A stretch of DNA of 20,812 bases from an uncultured Ruminococcus sp. (GCA_900543145.1 UQPZ01000018.1:1-20812); one strand, 5' to 3'; counted from the stretch's first letter, positions 8,088-16,405 are shown. Made by a program: numbers and translations. Notes: a model not told the origin generated them from the letters alone.

Positions 8088-11000
8088 ATGAACGCAGGAA
8101 TAATAAATAAAACAAAAAGGATATTTTCAGCGGCAATAGCGGCTGCAACTGCGGCAGCTTCACTGAATTGGGGAGCATTGACTGCCGTTGGAGAAAGCGC
8201 CGCTATATCTGCATATATTTCGGAAAATTGCAGTATCGTTTTTAATTTCAGCAGGGGGATCGGAGATCCGTACGCAGATAATATACAAAATCATATATCC
8301 GTTGCAGCGGAAGCAAACAATGACGCATGGAAAACAGAATATTATGTTTCTGAGGAAAGCGTTTCGGTTTCTCTTAACTGCAATACCGAATTTGAGCATA
8401 GCTATACCAATGGCTGTGAATATATAAAGTTTGATTCAGAGGTTTCTGACTGCTATGATATCTCGGGAAATATATATGATAAATTCAGCTTTTCATTCTA
8501 TGCTGTTTTTGACGAGGAATCACAGGGAAACAGTTTTGAGCTGATAGATGAACAGGAATATCAAAAACGTATTACCAAAAAGAAAATAACCTCCGAGGAA
8601 TGCAGCGGAGGAACTGTTGAAATAACGCCGTCAGAAGTTGATTATAACGGCAGTTCGGTTATAACCGTTACTCCCGATAAGTATTACAGGGTAAAAGGCG
8701 TTAGGGTAAACGATACTGAAATTACGCAGGATATGACATCTAACGGACGTGTTTATACATATGAACTGAAGAATATTACTCAAGACTGCAATGTCAGCGC
8801 AGAGTTTGAGGTTATTACTATAGAAAGTATATCGGATATAAAAGCTGACGGAGCGCTGAGGCCCGGCAGTACAGTAACTTTTTCATCGGATTTTGCGCCT
8901 GAGGACGCTAAGGACGATATAAAATATACACTGCTCTGCGATGGAAAGGAAACTCAGCTTGACGGTGGTAAGCTTGTTATCCCCTCTTATATGGGCGACG
9001 GATATACCTTTGAAATAATGGCAGAAAGCTCGGAAGCTGAATGTAAAAAGACTTTTACAGTGTCTAATACCGCGACTGAAAACGATATTATAATAGACGG
9101 AGAGCGTGAATACGGAAGAACGGTTTATAAAAGCGACGTTACTATAGAAGCGGCGGATGGAAGATATATTTACTGTAACGGCGAGGTGTTGAAAAAGCTG
9201 GTTATTACAGAAACCGCAAAGGTTGAACTGATGCTGTGTGATGAAAACGGAGAAGCAAAAACAAATCTTATTCAATTGAACGAAATTAAAATCGACAAGA
9301 TAAAACCTGTAGTTGAAATCAAATGTGAGGATATTACTGCGGGATCGGACGGAACGCTTTATTTTGATCATGACACGGAAATATCGGTAATAGTATACGA
9401 TAATGATTATTCAGATAAAAACCTTAAAATAACCATAAACTCTTCTGAGAAGTCGGTAGAGAATAATGGTAATTGCGAAAAGAAGATTAGTTTGTCTGAA
9501 GAAGGCAGATATAATATAACCGCCAGCTATACCGATGAAGCGGGAAACTCTTCAGGTGACCAAGCTATAACAGCTGTAATAGATAAAACTGCTCCCGTAA
9601 TTAACTTTGATTATTCCGATATGAAAAAGTCTGACGAGGGAATTTACTGTACTGACAATAGCTCGGTTACGGCGGTAATAACCGAATCTAATCTGAACCT
9701 TGACGCACTTAGCGTTACAGTCAACGGAAAAAGTGTTGAATATTCCGTTAACAGCAGCGAAGGCGGCAGAACTGTTTTAACGATACCTGCAGAGGAGGGG
9801 CTCAATGAGATCAGCGTTTACTGTAAGGATATGTGCGGATATTCAAAAACAGAGAATACAAAATTAATTGCTGATACATCAGCTCCTGAAATTCAGATTT
9901 ATCCGCAGTCCGGCGGTTCAGATAATATTTTCAAGGACAGCTTTGATCTGGTTATAAACATTAAGGATCAAAATATAACCGCCGATAATATAGACGTAGA
10001 GGTATCGGGAAAAAATCAGTATGCTCCCGATATTGAATGGACCGATAACGGCGGTGGACTGAAAACCGTAATAAGGCTGACAGCGGAAGATATTTATAAG
10101 ATCAAGGTAACTGCCGCCGATATTTTAGAACATAAGTCGCAGGAGCATTACGACTGTATTATTGACAGATCAGGTCCCTCTGAACTTAAAATAGCCTTGT
10201 CCGATAATTGGATAGTAAAGCTTATAAGCTCAGTAGTTTATAAAAACTCAGTAATCGTAAACGTTTCAGCGCTTGACTCTCTTTCAGGGGTAAAAAGCAT
10301 AAAATATGAGTGTACTCCCGAATCAGGGTACGAATCTTTTAGTGGCAAATACAGCGGGACTTTAGTAAATAATTCAGATAAGAACGGCGTTTTCGGCAGC
10401 TGGTTTAATCTGCCTGAGGAAGAGCTTGACAAGCTGAATCAGTTTAGGGGAACGATAAAAATAACGGCGGAGGATAACGCGGGAAATTTTTCAGCGCCTT
10501 TATATTTACAGAATTCTGACGGAAAAACAGAGACCGTTATCCTTGATACTATTAAGCCGGAGATAAACATAAGTTTAAAAAACACCGACAGCGTAAATAA
10601 AAGGTTTTATAATAAAGATCAAACGGTACAAATAGCCTTTACAGAAACAAACTTTGAACCCTCTAAAACGTTTGTAAAGGTAACAGAAACGGTCAGAGGA
10701 AAAACCAATACCAGAGTGGTAAAATATTCGGAGCTTGAAAATATATACTCCGACGGAAATACTCATTACGGCAGCATAACGTTTTCATCGGACGGTAAAT
10801 ATATAGTTGAAGCAAGTACTGCCGATACAGCGCTTAACAGAGAAATGGTATCGATAGATGAATTTACAGTTGATAAAACCGCTCCGGAAATAGGAATATC
10901 CTTTGACAATAACAATGCGGCAAACGGCAGGTTTTTTAACAAGGATCGCAAGCTGACTATTACTGTTAAGGAGGATAATTTTAACGCTGAGGATATTGTT

Positions 11001-11387
11001 TTCTCAGGTTTCGGTTATGAAGCTCCTTCAGCTGATTCGTGGAAGTTCAGCAGCGGAAAGTATACCGCAGTTATCTCATTTGACGAGGACAGAAACTATA
11101 GGTTCGGGATAGAATATAAGGATCTTGCGGGAAATAAGGGAAAGATAAATACTTATTCGTCGGCGGCGCCGTATGAATTTACAGTTGATAAACAGCTGCC
11201 GTCGGGTATAATAACGGTAGGAAGTTGGAATGCTTCTTCGAGCGGCAAGCTCTGGAACAGCTTTTTTGATAACTTAAAGTTTGATCTGTTTCAGAATATA
11301 TCGCAGGTCTCCTCAATAGAAGCTCATGATGAGCTGAGCGGAATATACTCTGTGGAGTATATGATATGCGACAGCGAAAAAGCATAG
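8088..11387 (+). CDS. Giant multi-Ig-like surface protein, N-terminal part (frame broken at 3' end)
   Basis: This 1099-residue frame starts at ATG 8088 with CGGAGGA upstream. It opens with a signal peptide (INKTKRIFSAAIAAATAAASL). A divergent InlB-type B-repeat follows at about residues 172-243 (SGGTVEITPSEVDYNGSSVI...). A long series of bacterial Ig-like modules comes next, each introduced by a D-x-[TSI]-x-P linker: D403, D499, D596, D693, D820, D929 and D1034, a spacing of about 95-127 residues. Many modules contain YTDEAGN or EDNAGN-type turns. These are adhesin-style stalk domains with no catalytic motif. The frame ends at TAG 11385 immediately after an A5 run. The following frame continues the same protein, so this is very probably the first two thirds of one 1870-residue polypeptide. 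It is the last product of the pilus/kinase gene train and a candidate effector surface protein. Confidence 0.8.
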   Translation: MNAGIINKTKRIFSAAIAAATAAASLNWGALTAVGESAAISAYISENCSIVFNFSRGIGDPYADNIQNHISVAAEANNDAWKTEYYVSEESVSVSLNCNTEFEHSYTNGCEYIKFDSEVSDCYDISGNIYDKFSFSFYAVFDEESQGNSFELIDEQEYQKRITKKKITSEECSGGTVEITPSEVDYNGSSVITVTPDKYYRVKGVRVNDTEITQDMTSNGRVYTYELKNITQDCNVSAEFEVITIESISDIKADGALRPGSTVTFSSDFAPEDAKDDIKYTLLCDGKETQLDGGKLVIPSYMGDGYTFEIMAESSEAECKKTFTVSNTATENDIIIDGEREYGRTVYKSDVTIEAADGRYIYCNGEVLKKLVITETAKVELMLCDENGEAKTNLIQLNEIKIDKIKPVVEIKCEDITAGSDGTLYFDHDTEISVIVYDNDYSDKNLKITINSSEKSVENNGNCEKKISLSEEGRYNITASYTDEAGNSSGDQAITAVIDKTAPVINFDYSDMKKSDEGIYCTDNSSVTAVITESNLNLDALSVTVNGKSVEYSVNSSEGGRTVLTIPAEEGLNEISVYCKDMCGYSKTENTKLIADTSAPEIQIYPQSGGSDNIFKDSFDLVINIKDQNITADNIDVEVSGKNQYAPDIEWTDNGGGLKTVIRLTAEDIYKIKVTAADILEHKSQEHYDCIIDRSGPSELKIALSDNWIVKLISSVVYKNSVIVNVSALDSLSGVKSIKYECTPESGYESFSGKYSGTLVNNSDKNGVFGSWFNLPEEELDKLNQFRGTIKITAEDNAGNFSAPLYLQNSDGKTETVILDTIKPEINISLKNTDSVNKRFYNKDQTVQIAFTETNFEPSKTFVKVTETVRGKTNTRVVKYSELENIYSDGNTHYGSITFSSDGKYIVEASTADTALNREMVSIDEFTVDKTAPEIGISFDNNNAANGRFFNKDRKLTITVKEDNFNAEDIVFSGFGYEAPSADSWKFSSGKYTAVISFDEDRNYRFGIEYKDLAGNKGKINTYSSAAPYEFTVDKQLPSGIITVGSWNASSSGKLWNSFFDNLKFDLFQNISQVSSIEAHDELSGIYSVEYMICDSEKA

Positions 11388-13699
11388 ACTATCTGAAATC
11401 GTCTGATTTATGGATATATTCCGATAATTCTTATGTATTGTTCGATACAGGAAGCGGCGTTCAGGGCATAGTGTATTCCAGAATAACTGACTACGCAGGA
11501 AATGTTATATATATCAATTCAGACGGGTTTATTATTGACGGAACAGCGCCTTCCGTTGAAAAATGCGCCCCCGGGGTCACTGTTTCTCCGGAGCAGCCGA
11601 TAAACGGCTTTTACAGCAGTAATGTAACTGTAAATATAGAAGCCGCAGATATTCCGCAAGCCGGCAATGTATATTCAGGTTTAAATTCTGTAAGCTACAG
11701 GGTGCTGAAGGACGGACAGGTAACACAGAGCGGCGAACTGTTTAAATACAGCAAAACGAGTTCGCTGAAATCCGATCTGGTGCAGAAATGGAACGGAACT
11801 CTGGTAGTTGACGCAGATCTTAATAACAGCAATAATGTAACTGTAGAGGTAACGGTAACCGATAACTGCGGAAATTCGTCAAAAAAATCAGCTGCTTTAA
11901 AGATTGATATTACACCGCCAGAAATAGAGGTAAGCTTTGACAATAACTCTCCCGACAGCAAAAACAGGCAGATATTCAGCTCGCCCAGAACTGCGGTCAT
12001 CCGTATTACAGAACGCAATTTCAGCGAGGACGGTGTAAAAGCAGCGATAAGCAATACCGACGGTTCTGTACCGAAGATCAAAAGCTGGAGCAGTACGGAA
12101 AATCCGTCCGATCCGGATAGATCTGTTCATACGGCAGAGATCGTTTTCTCAGAGGACGGAGATTATAGGTTTGATATAGAATATACCGATATGGCGGGAA
12201 ATAAGAATACTAAAAGCGTAAGCTACGGCAGCTCAGTCAGCCCGAGTGAATTTACTATTGATACAACGGCTCCTGAAATTACGGTCGCTTATGATAATAA
12301 CAGCTGCGAGAATAAAATATATTATAGTAAAGGACGTACCGCAACAATAACGGTTAATGAGCATAATTTTGACCCGTCACGTTTTCTTATCTCAGTCGAC
12401 GCCGAACTGGACGGCAGACCTGTTAAAGCGCCGCAGGCTTCAGAGTGGAAGAGCAGCGGAGATATTCGGACTGCAACTATTAAATTTTCAGATGACGGCT
12501 ATTATACCGTTTCCGTAAGCGGAGAGGATATGGGAGGAAACGTTCTGTCTGAAAAGTACAGTCAAAGCTTTTATATAGACAGTACCTCTCCTTCCCTTGA
12601 AATTAAAGGCATTGACGCAAATTCAGCAAATAATGATGAAACGATAGGCCTGACGATCGAAACGACGGATATTAACTTTGATAAAGCGGAGGTGATTCTG
12701 GAATATGTTTCTTCGTCTAAAAACGGATATGAAACAAAAGAGGCTGAGATCAATAATATCACTTCTATTGAGCACGGCAAAAAATACGTTATAGAAAATT
12801 TGGAAAATGACGGTATGTATTCGCTTAAATGCCGCATATACGATAAGGCGGGGAATATATGCACCAAGGCGGCTGTAAATAACAGTACAGTTGAATTTAC
12901 AGAAAAAACCGAAGTGATGAAATTTTCAGTAAACCGTCAGGGTTCAGTTTTTGAATTTACCGAAGAAACCGAAAAAATGACAGATCAATACCTGAAACAG
13001 GCATGCGACGTTGTGGTTATAGAAACAAACCCCGACCCTATAGAACCGGAAGCTGCGTCTGTAGTAGTATACAAGGACGATCAGACTATAGAACTTACTT
13101 CCGACAGCTATAAAAGGGAACAGATAAATTCTGACGGAGAATGGTATCAGTATATGTATACTATTGATAAAAAGCTGTTTGAAAGCGACGGCGTTTACAG
13201 GCTCTCGGTTTCTTCCGTTGATAAGGCTCAGAATTTATCGGAAAGCGTTAATTCCGGAGCGGAGCTTACATTTGCGGTGGATAATACCAGTCCGATATGC
13301 AATGCTGCGGATCTTTCCAGCAAGGAGGTATACAATACTCCCGTAAAAGAGGTCAAATTTGATGTAACCGATAATATAAAACTTGATTCTGTTGAGGTCT
13401 TAGTCAATAATGAAAAAATAAAAGACTATTCATATGAAGATATTCAGGTATTGACAAAAGAGAATAAGAGCTTTGAATTTGAACTTGAAGCGGATAAATA
13501 TGATTCTGTAATTATCAGATATACTGATGCCGCAGGAAACAGCAGCAAATCGGAATACAGCGATATAATTGTAACTACCAGCAAGTGGGTGCTCTTTTAT
13601 ACCAATACCCCGCTGCTTATTACCTCAATAATATTGACCGTATTGGCAGCAGGTATGATCATAGTATTTGCAGTAAGAAGAAAAAGTCTGAAACGATAA
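11366..13699 (+). CDS. Giant multi-Ig-like surface protein, C-terminal part with membrane anchor
   Basis: This frame overlaps the previous one by 22 bases and carries on its protein. The ATG at 11366 has no ribosome binding site and lies inside the upstream coding sequence, so independent translation is doubtful. True homology probably starts at about 11381 (SIDYLKSSDLW...). It contains at least five more D-x-T-x-P linked Ig-like modules (DGTAPSV, DITPPEI, DTTAPEI, DSTSPSL, DNTSPIC), two of which share an EVSFDNN/TVAYDNN start with modules in the first part. It ends with one membrane helix at about residues 745-768 and a basic tail RRKSLKR. There is no LPXTG sorting signal, so the protein would be held by the cell membrane, with the Ig stalk outside. 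A terminator starts just after the stop. Confidence 0.75.
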   Translation: MRQRKSIDYLKSSDLWIYSDNSYVLFDTGSGVQGIVYSRITDYAGNVIYINSDGFIIDGTAPSVEKCAPGVTVSPEQPINGFYSSNVTVNIEAADIPQAGNVYSGLNSVSYRVLKDGQVTQSGELFKYSKTSSLKSDLVQKWNGTLVVDADLNNSNNVTVEVTVTDNCGNSSKKSAALKIDITPPEIEVSFDNNSPDSKNRQIFSSPRTAVIRITERNFSEDGVKAAISNTDGSVPKIKSWSSTENPSDPDRSVHTAEIVFSEDGDYRFDIEYTDMAGNKNTKSVSYGSSVSPSEFTIDTTAPEITVAYDNNSCENKIYYSKGRTATITVNEHNFDPSRFLISVDAELDGRPVKAPQASEWKSSGDIRTATIKFSDDGYYTVSVSGEDMGGNVLSEKYSQSFYIDSTSPSLEIKGIDANSANNDETIGLTIETTDINFDKAEVILEYVSSSKNGYETKEAEINNITSIEHGKKYVIENLENDGMYSLKCRIYDKAGNICTKAAVNNSTVEFTEKTEVMKFSVNRQGSVFEFTEETEKMTDQYLKQACDVVVIETNPDPIEPEAASVVVYKDDQTIELTSDSYKREQINSDGEWYQYMYTIDKKLFESDGVYRLSVSSVDKAQNLSESVNSGAELTFAVDNTSPICNAADLSSKEVYNTPVKEVKFDVTDNIKLDSVEVLVNNEKIKDYSYEDIQVLTKENKSFEFELEADKYDSVIIRYTDAAGNSSKSEYSDIIVTTSKWVLFYTNTPLLITSIILTVLAAGMIIVFAVRRKSLKR
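11377..11381 (+). other. A5 homopolymer at the -1 frame break of the giant surface protein
   Basis: The upstream frame reads GAA AAA GCA TAG and stops. Adding one A (a run of six) gives GAA AAA AGC ATA GAC, which joins the two long frames without a gap in a normal Ig-like context. Possible causes are a sequencing indel, a real mutation, phase variation, or -1 slippage of tRNA-Lys on AAA. I see no obvious classic X-XXY-YYZ heptamer in the zero frame. Confidence 0.7.
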
Positions 13700-13700
13700 C

Positions 13701-13753
13701 AAAAACGACGGACGTTCCGGGAATAGCCGGCTGATCGGGAGTCCGTCGTTTTT
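13701..13753 (+). terminator. Strong rho-independent terminator, likely bidirectional
   Basis: Perfect 13-base arms AAAAACGACGGAC (13701-13713) and GTCCGTCGTTTTT (13741-13753) flank an inner partly pairing region. The T-run serves the surface protein genes on the + strand. The A-run on the other side would serve as a T-run for sfsA arriving on the - strand. It lies exactly between the two converging genes. Confidence 0.9.
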
Positions 13754-13776
13754 CATGTTTTATATCGGTGTCCTGT

Positions 13777-14451
13777 TTAAATAACAAATTTGACAGGCTT
13801 GCTGACCCTCATGGAATTTTCCTTAACGTCAGTATCGTATACCATTATCTCCACTCCGTTTTTACTTGCCGTTTTCAGCGCCTCGGCAAATTCGGGGTGG
13901 GTTTTTCTGTTAGGCATAAAGCATTCTGCTCCGTTCATCTGTATAAGAAACAGTATGCAGGCTCTGTAGCCTTCGCATACAGAGCGTTCAAGCTCTTTTA
14001 TATGCTTGATCCCGCGTTGGGTAGGAGCGTCGGGGAAAAGCGCAGTGTTGTTTTCTTCAAGAGTTACCCCTTTTACCTCAAGCAGTATTTTTTCTGTTTC
14101 CGTTTCAATATAAAAGTCTATTCGGGAGGCTCCAAAGCTGTATTCAGGCTTTACCGATACGACTTCCTTAAAAAGTTTCGGTATTGCTTCGGATACGGCT
14201 TTGTTGGGAGCTTGACTGTCCATATTTATAAGGCGGTCTCCCTTTATGACAGCTATCAGATCATATTTTGTTTTTCTTTCGGGTTTTAAGCTTTTTTCAC
14301 AGTATACAGTACAGCCCTTTATAAGCAGTTCCCTGCACCTTCCTGTATTTTTTACATGACAGATTTCCTTTACACCGTCTATTTCGACTTCCGCGATAAA
14401 TCTGTTGGGGCGGCTGATAAATATTCCCTTGTGTATATCCGAATAGATCAT
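13777..14451 (-). CDS. sfsA: SfsA family DNA/RNA nuclease
   Basis: This 224-residue protein has the full SfsA pattern: an OB-like N-terminal part (FISRPNRFIAEVEI), the NTGRCREL motif at 35-42, GASRIDFYIE (D112), EVKGVTL (E125, K127), and FPDAPTQRGIKHIKEL at 139-154. D112 with E125-x-K127 forms a PD-(D/E)XK nuclease core. The family was first named for sugar fermentation stimulation in E. coli, but the fold and later work point to nucleic acid cleavage or binding; its cellular role is not settled. The start chosen is ATG at 14451 because the family N-terminus begins there and AGGGGAT lies upstream. A longer in-frame ATG at 14541 would add 30 residues that do not match the family and overlap the promoter. 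The length is normal for the family. It is a single gene transcribed toward the surface protein locus. Confidence 0.92.
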   Translation of the reverse strand: MIYSDIHKGIFISRPNRFIAEVEIDGVKEICHVKNTGRCRELLIKGCTVYCEKSLKPERKTKYDLIAVIKGDRLINMDSQAPNKAVSEAIPKLFKEVVSVKPEYSFGASRIDFYIETETEKILLEVKGVTLEENNTALFPDAPTQRGIKHIKELERSVCEGYRACILFLIQMNGAECFMPNRKTHPEFAEALKTASKNGVEIMVYDTDVKENSMRVSKPVKFVI

Positions 14452-14482
14452 AATACAAAATCCCCTTGTTACTATGCTAATA

Positions 14483-14502
14483 CCGCACAGAGCCTTGTGC
14501 GG
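14483..14502 (-). other. Short hairpin in the sfsA leader
   Basis: CCGCACA and TGTGCGG form a 7-bp stem with a 6-base loop. It lies at the predicted 5' end of the sfsA transcript, between the -10 box and the ribosome binding site. It may simply stabilise the mRNA. Confidence 0.45.
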
Positions 14503-14512
14503 CGCTGCATTA

Positions 14513-14541
14513 ATTGTAGCACATGAGCTTAGAAATTGCAA
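14513..14541 (-). promoter_or_regulatory. Predicted sigma-A promoter of sfsA
   Basis: On the - strand, TTGCAA (14541-14536) and TACAAT (14518-14513) are separated by 17 bases, putting the transcript start near 14506, about 55 bases before the sfsA ATG. The -35 box falls inside one arm of a perfect inverted repeat. Confidence 0.55.
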
Positions 14542-14572
14542 TCATCGGCTGTTTGGTGATGATTGCAATTTC
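14532..14572. repeat. Perfect 15-bp inverted repeat over the sfsA -35 region
   Basis: GAAATTGCAATCATC (14532-14546) and GATGATTGCAATTTC (14558-14572) are exact reverse complements with an 11-base centre. No T-run follows on either strand, so it is not a normal terminator. Its overlap with the predicted sfsA -35 box suggests an operator, with a cruciform or mRNA structure as alternatives. It also lies about 60 bases before the ilvA promoter. Confidence 0.7.
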
Positions 14573-14634
14573 GGCGGATATAATGATTTCCGTATACGAG
14601 CGCATATGTCTTAACACTTTTTACAAAGTATCTA

Positions 14635-14664
14635 TTGACAATTCATAAAGCGCGGGTGTATAAT
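14635..14664 (+). promoter_or_regulatory. Sigma-A promoter of the ilvA operon
   Basis: A consensus TTGACA (14635-14640) and TATAAT (14659-14664) are separated by 18 bases. Transcription would start near 14671, just before stem I of the T-box leader. Confidence 0.75.
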
Positions 14665-14684
14665 ACTATATATAAAATATTTAA

Positions 14685-14936
14685 AGGCTTTGACGGAAAC
14701 GTAATCCGAAGGATCTTTCCAAGAGAGCAGATGTAAGGTGAAAGTTCTGCGTCAGATCACGGTTTAGTATCATTCCTGAGCCTGCCGCTGAAAGTATTGT
14801 CCGTAGGACGGCACGGTTTTCCTCCGTTAAAGGGATAATGAGCGGCGCACCGCATTTTTACGGAGCGCAATCAGAGTGGTATCACGGAGAGTCGTCTTCG
14901 TCTCTGTCAGCATAGGCTGCGGGACGGAGATTTTTT
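14685..14936 (+). ncRNA. T-box leader, isoleucine specifier
   Basis: This leader controls the ilvA operon by sensing uncharged tRNA. Stem I closes between AGGCT (14685-14689) and AGCCT (14779-14783). It contains the typical AAGAGAGCAGATG...GTGAAAGTTCTGC distal element, and a specifier loop where ATC (14769-14771) is the best specifier, i.e. isoleucine. The T-box sequence AGAGTGGTATCACGG follows at about 14873-14887. Its UGGU can pair with the ACCA end of a tRNA whose discriminator base is A, as in tRNA-Ile. An intrinsic terminator ends the leader. Low charged tRNA-Ile should favour the antiterminator and allow transcription. The threonine ammonia-lyase product is the first step of isoleucine synthesis, which fits the ATC specifier. 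Confidence 0.85.
14902..14936 (+). terminator. T-box regulatory terminator
   Basis: CTCTGTC and GACGGAG (with one G-U pair, extended by T-A) form the stem around AGC-ATAG-GCT, followed by TTTTTT at 14931-14936. It competes with the antiterminator built from the AGAGTGGTATCACGG region. Confidence 0.75.
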
Positions 14937-14962
14937 AATATAATTTAAGAGGGATGATTGGT

Positions 14963-16162
14963 ATGCTGACACTTGACAAAATCTATCACGCCAGACACGT
15001 TCTGAAGCAGGTTATCAGGGAAACCGAGGTAATAAAGGCTCCTAAGATAAATCCAAAGGCGAACGTTTTTCTGAAAACCGAAAATCTTCAGATAACCGGT
15101 TCGTTTAAGGTAAGAGGGGCTTATTATAAAATATCGCAGCTTTCCGACGAGGAAAAGGCTCACGGAGTTATTGCCTGCTCCGCCGGAAACCATGCTCAGG
15201 GCGTAGCACTTGCCGCAGCGAAGAACGGTATAAAGTCTATCATCTGTCTGCCTGACGGAGCGCCTATCTCAAAGGTTGAAGCTACTAAGGGCTACGGCGC
15301 GGAGGTTTGTCTTGTCGAAGGAGTTTACGACGACGCTTATAATAAGGCTATACAGCTGAGAGATGAAAAGGGCTATACCTTTATCCATCCCTTTGATGAC
15401 GAAAACGTTATCGCCGGTCAGGGTACGATAGGACTGGAGCTTTTGGATCAGCTTCCTGATATTGATGCGGTAGTTGTTCCGGTCGGCGGCGGCGGACTTA
15501 TTTCAGGAGTTGCGTTTGCACTTAAATCCCTGAAGCCTGATATTAAGGTATACGGCGTTCAGGCAAGCGGCGCTCCTTCAATGGTCGAATCTCTTGCTGA
15601 GGATAAAATAAAGTGCCTTGAATCGGTCGCAACTATTGCCGACGGTATAAAGGTAAAGGAACCGGGCGAGCATACCTTTGAGTTCTGCAAACGTTATGTT
15701 GACGATATAGTTACAGTTACCGACGACGAAGTGTCCTCGGCTATCCTTGCTCTTATCGAGCAGCATAAGCTTATAGCCGAGGGTGCGGGAGCGGTTTCGG
15801 TAGCTGCGGTAATGTTCGATAAGATACCGGCAGAAGGCAAAAACGTAGTGTGTCTTGTTTCGGGAGGAAATATAGACGTAACTATTCTTTCGAGAGTAAT
15901 CAAAAGAGGTCTGCTCAAATCGGGCAGAAGTGATACTCTTACTATTCAGCTGGAGGATAAGCCGGGACAGCTCAGGGGAGTTTCTGAGATACTTGCAAAT
16001 CTCGGCGGAAACGTCGTTTCAATACATCATGAAAGAGCCAGCGAGGACAGCGATATTACCGACTGCCTGCTGAGGATCGTACTTGAAACCAGAAACTTTG
16101 AGCATATCGGTCAGATAAGAAAGGCTCTGTCAGAAGCGGGCTTTAATATTGTTAATAAATAG
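14963..16162 (+). CDS. ilvA: Threonine ammonia-lyase with C-terminal ACT domain
   Basis: This PLP enzyme converts L-threonine to 2-oxobutanoate and ammonia. The catalytic lysine is K49 in TGSFKVRGA. Other landmarks are SAGNHAQG (73-80), the phosphate-binding GGGGLISG (175-182), EGAGAVS (273-279) and SGGNID (300-305). Residues about 325-399 form one ACT domain (LTIQLEDKPGQLRGVSEIL), a likely effector site. At 399 residues it is the short form with a single ACT domain, intermediate between catabolic TdcB and E. coli IlvA (about 514). The isoleucine T-box in front argues for a biosynthetic role. The start chosen is ATG 14963 because AGAGGG (14948-14953) is correctly spaced from it. ATG 14954 would touch that site. 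It is followed by a small gene and ridA. Confidence 0.93.
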   Translation: MLTLDKIYHARHVLKQVIRETEVIKAPKINPKANVFLKTENLQITGSFKVRGAYYKISQLSDEEKAHGVIACSAGNHAQGVALAAAKNGIKSIICLPDGAPISKVEATKGYGAEVCLVEGVYDDAYNKAIQLRDEKGYTFIHPFDDENVIAGQGTIGLELLDQLPDIDAVVVPVGGGGLISGVAFALKSLKPDIKVYGVQASGAPSMVESLAEDKIKCLESVATIADGIKVKEPGEHTFEFCKRYVDDIVTVTDDEVSSAILALIEQHKLIAEGAGAVSVAAVMFDKIPAEGKNVVCLVSGGNIDVTILSRVIKRGLLKSGRSDTLTIQLEDKPGQLRGVSEILANLGGNVVSIHHERASEDSDITDCLLRIVLETRNFEHIGQIRKALSEAGFNIVNK

Positions 16163-16174
16163 CGGAGGTAAAAC

Positions 16175-16405
16175 ATGGAGAACGTAACATTCAAAATGCT
16201 TAAAACGACCGTATCGGATAAGAATACGGAAGAGAAGTCAAACGGCTATACTATAGTCGTTAACGGTCAGCTTCAGGATCTGTTTGACAGAATGATAAAG
16301 CTTGACAAAGAAAGCTACCCAGATTATGCGTCAATTGTTGCCAAGTGCCTGACAAAGGGGATCTCCCTTGCAGTCGACGAGCTTAATAAAAAAGGAGAAG
16401 ATTGA
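16175..16405 (+). CDS. Small 76-residue protein of unknown function in the ilvA-ridA operon
   Basis: I do not recognise this protein. It starts at ATG 16175 with a near-perfect GGAGGT site, 12 bases after ilvA, and stops one base before the ridA ATG, so translation is probably coupled to both. The N-terminal half looks like beta strands (NVTFKMLKTTV, GYTIVVNG) and the C-terminal half like amphipathic helices (LQDLFDRMIKLD, YASIVAKCLTKGISLAVDEL). There is no membrane segment, cysteine pair or known binding motif. The strong initiation signal and tight packing make it a real gene. A role linked to threonine or enamine metabolism is a guess from position. Confidence 0.8.
   Translation: MENVTFKMLKTTVSDKNTEEKSNGYTIVVNGQLQDLFDRMIKLDKESYPDYASIVAKCLTKGISLAVDELNKKGED

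Noticed and set aside
8883..9371. Open - strand frame of 162 codons
   Set aside because: It lies opposite the Ig-like surface protein, has no ribosome binding site and a composition typical of antisense frames.
8088..13699. The repetitive Ig-like region as a CRISPR array or DNA tandem repeat
   Set aside because: Similarity is at the protein level between modules of about 95-127 residues; there are no short identical DNA repeats with unique spacers.
13768..14289. Open + strand frame of 173 codons
   Set aside because: It is antisense to sfsA, which shows all family motifs.
14452..14541. N-terminal extension of SfsA from ATG at 14541
   Set aside because: The extra 30 residues do not resemble SfsA, overlap the predicted promoter and the leader hairpin, and the ATG at 14451 has its own ribosome binding site.
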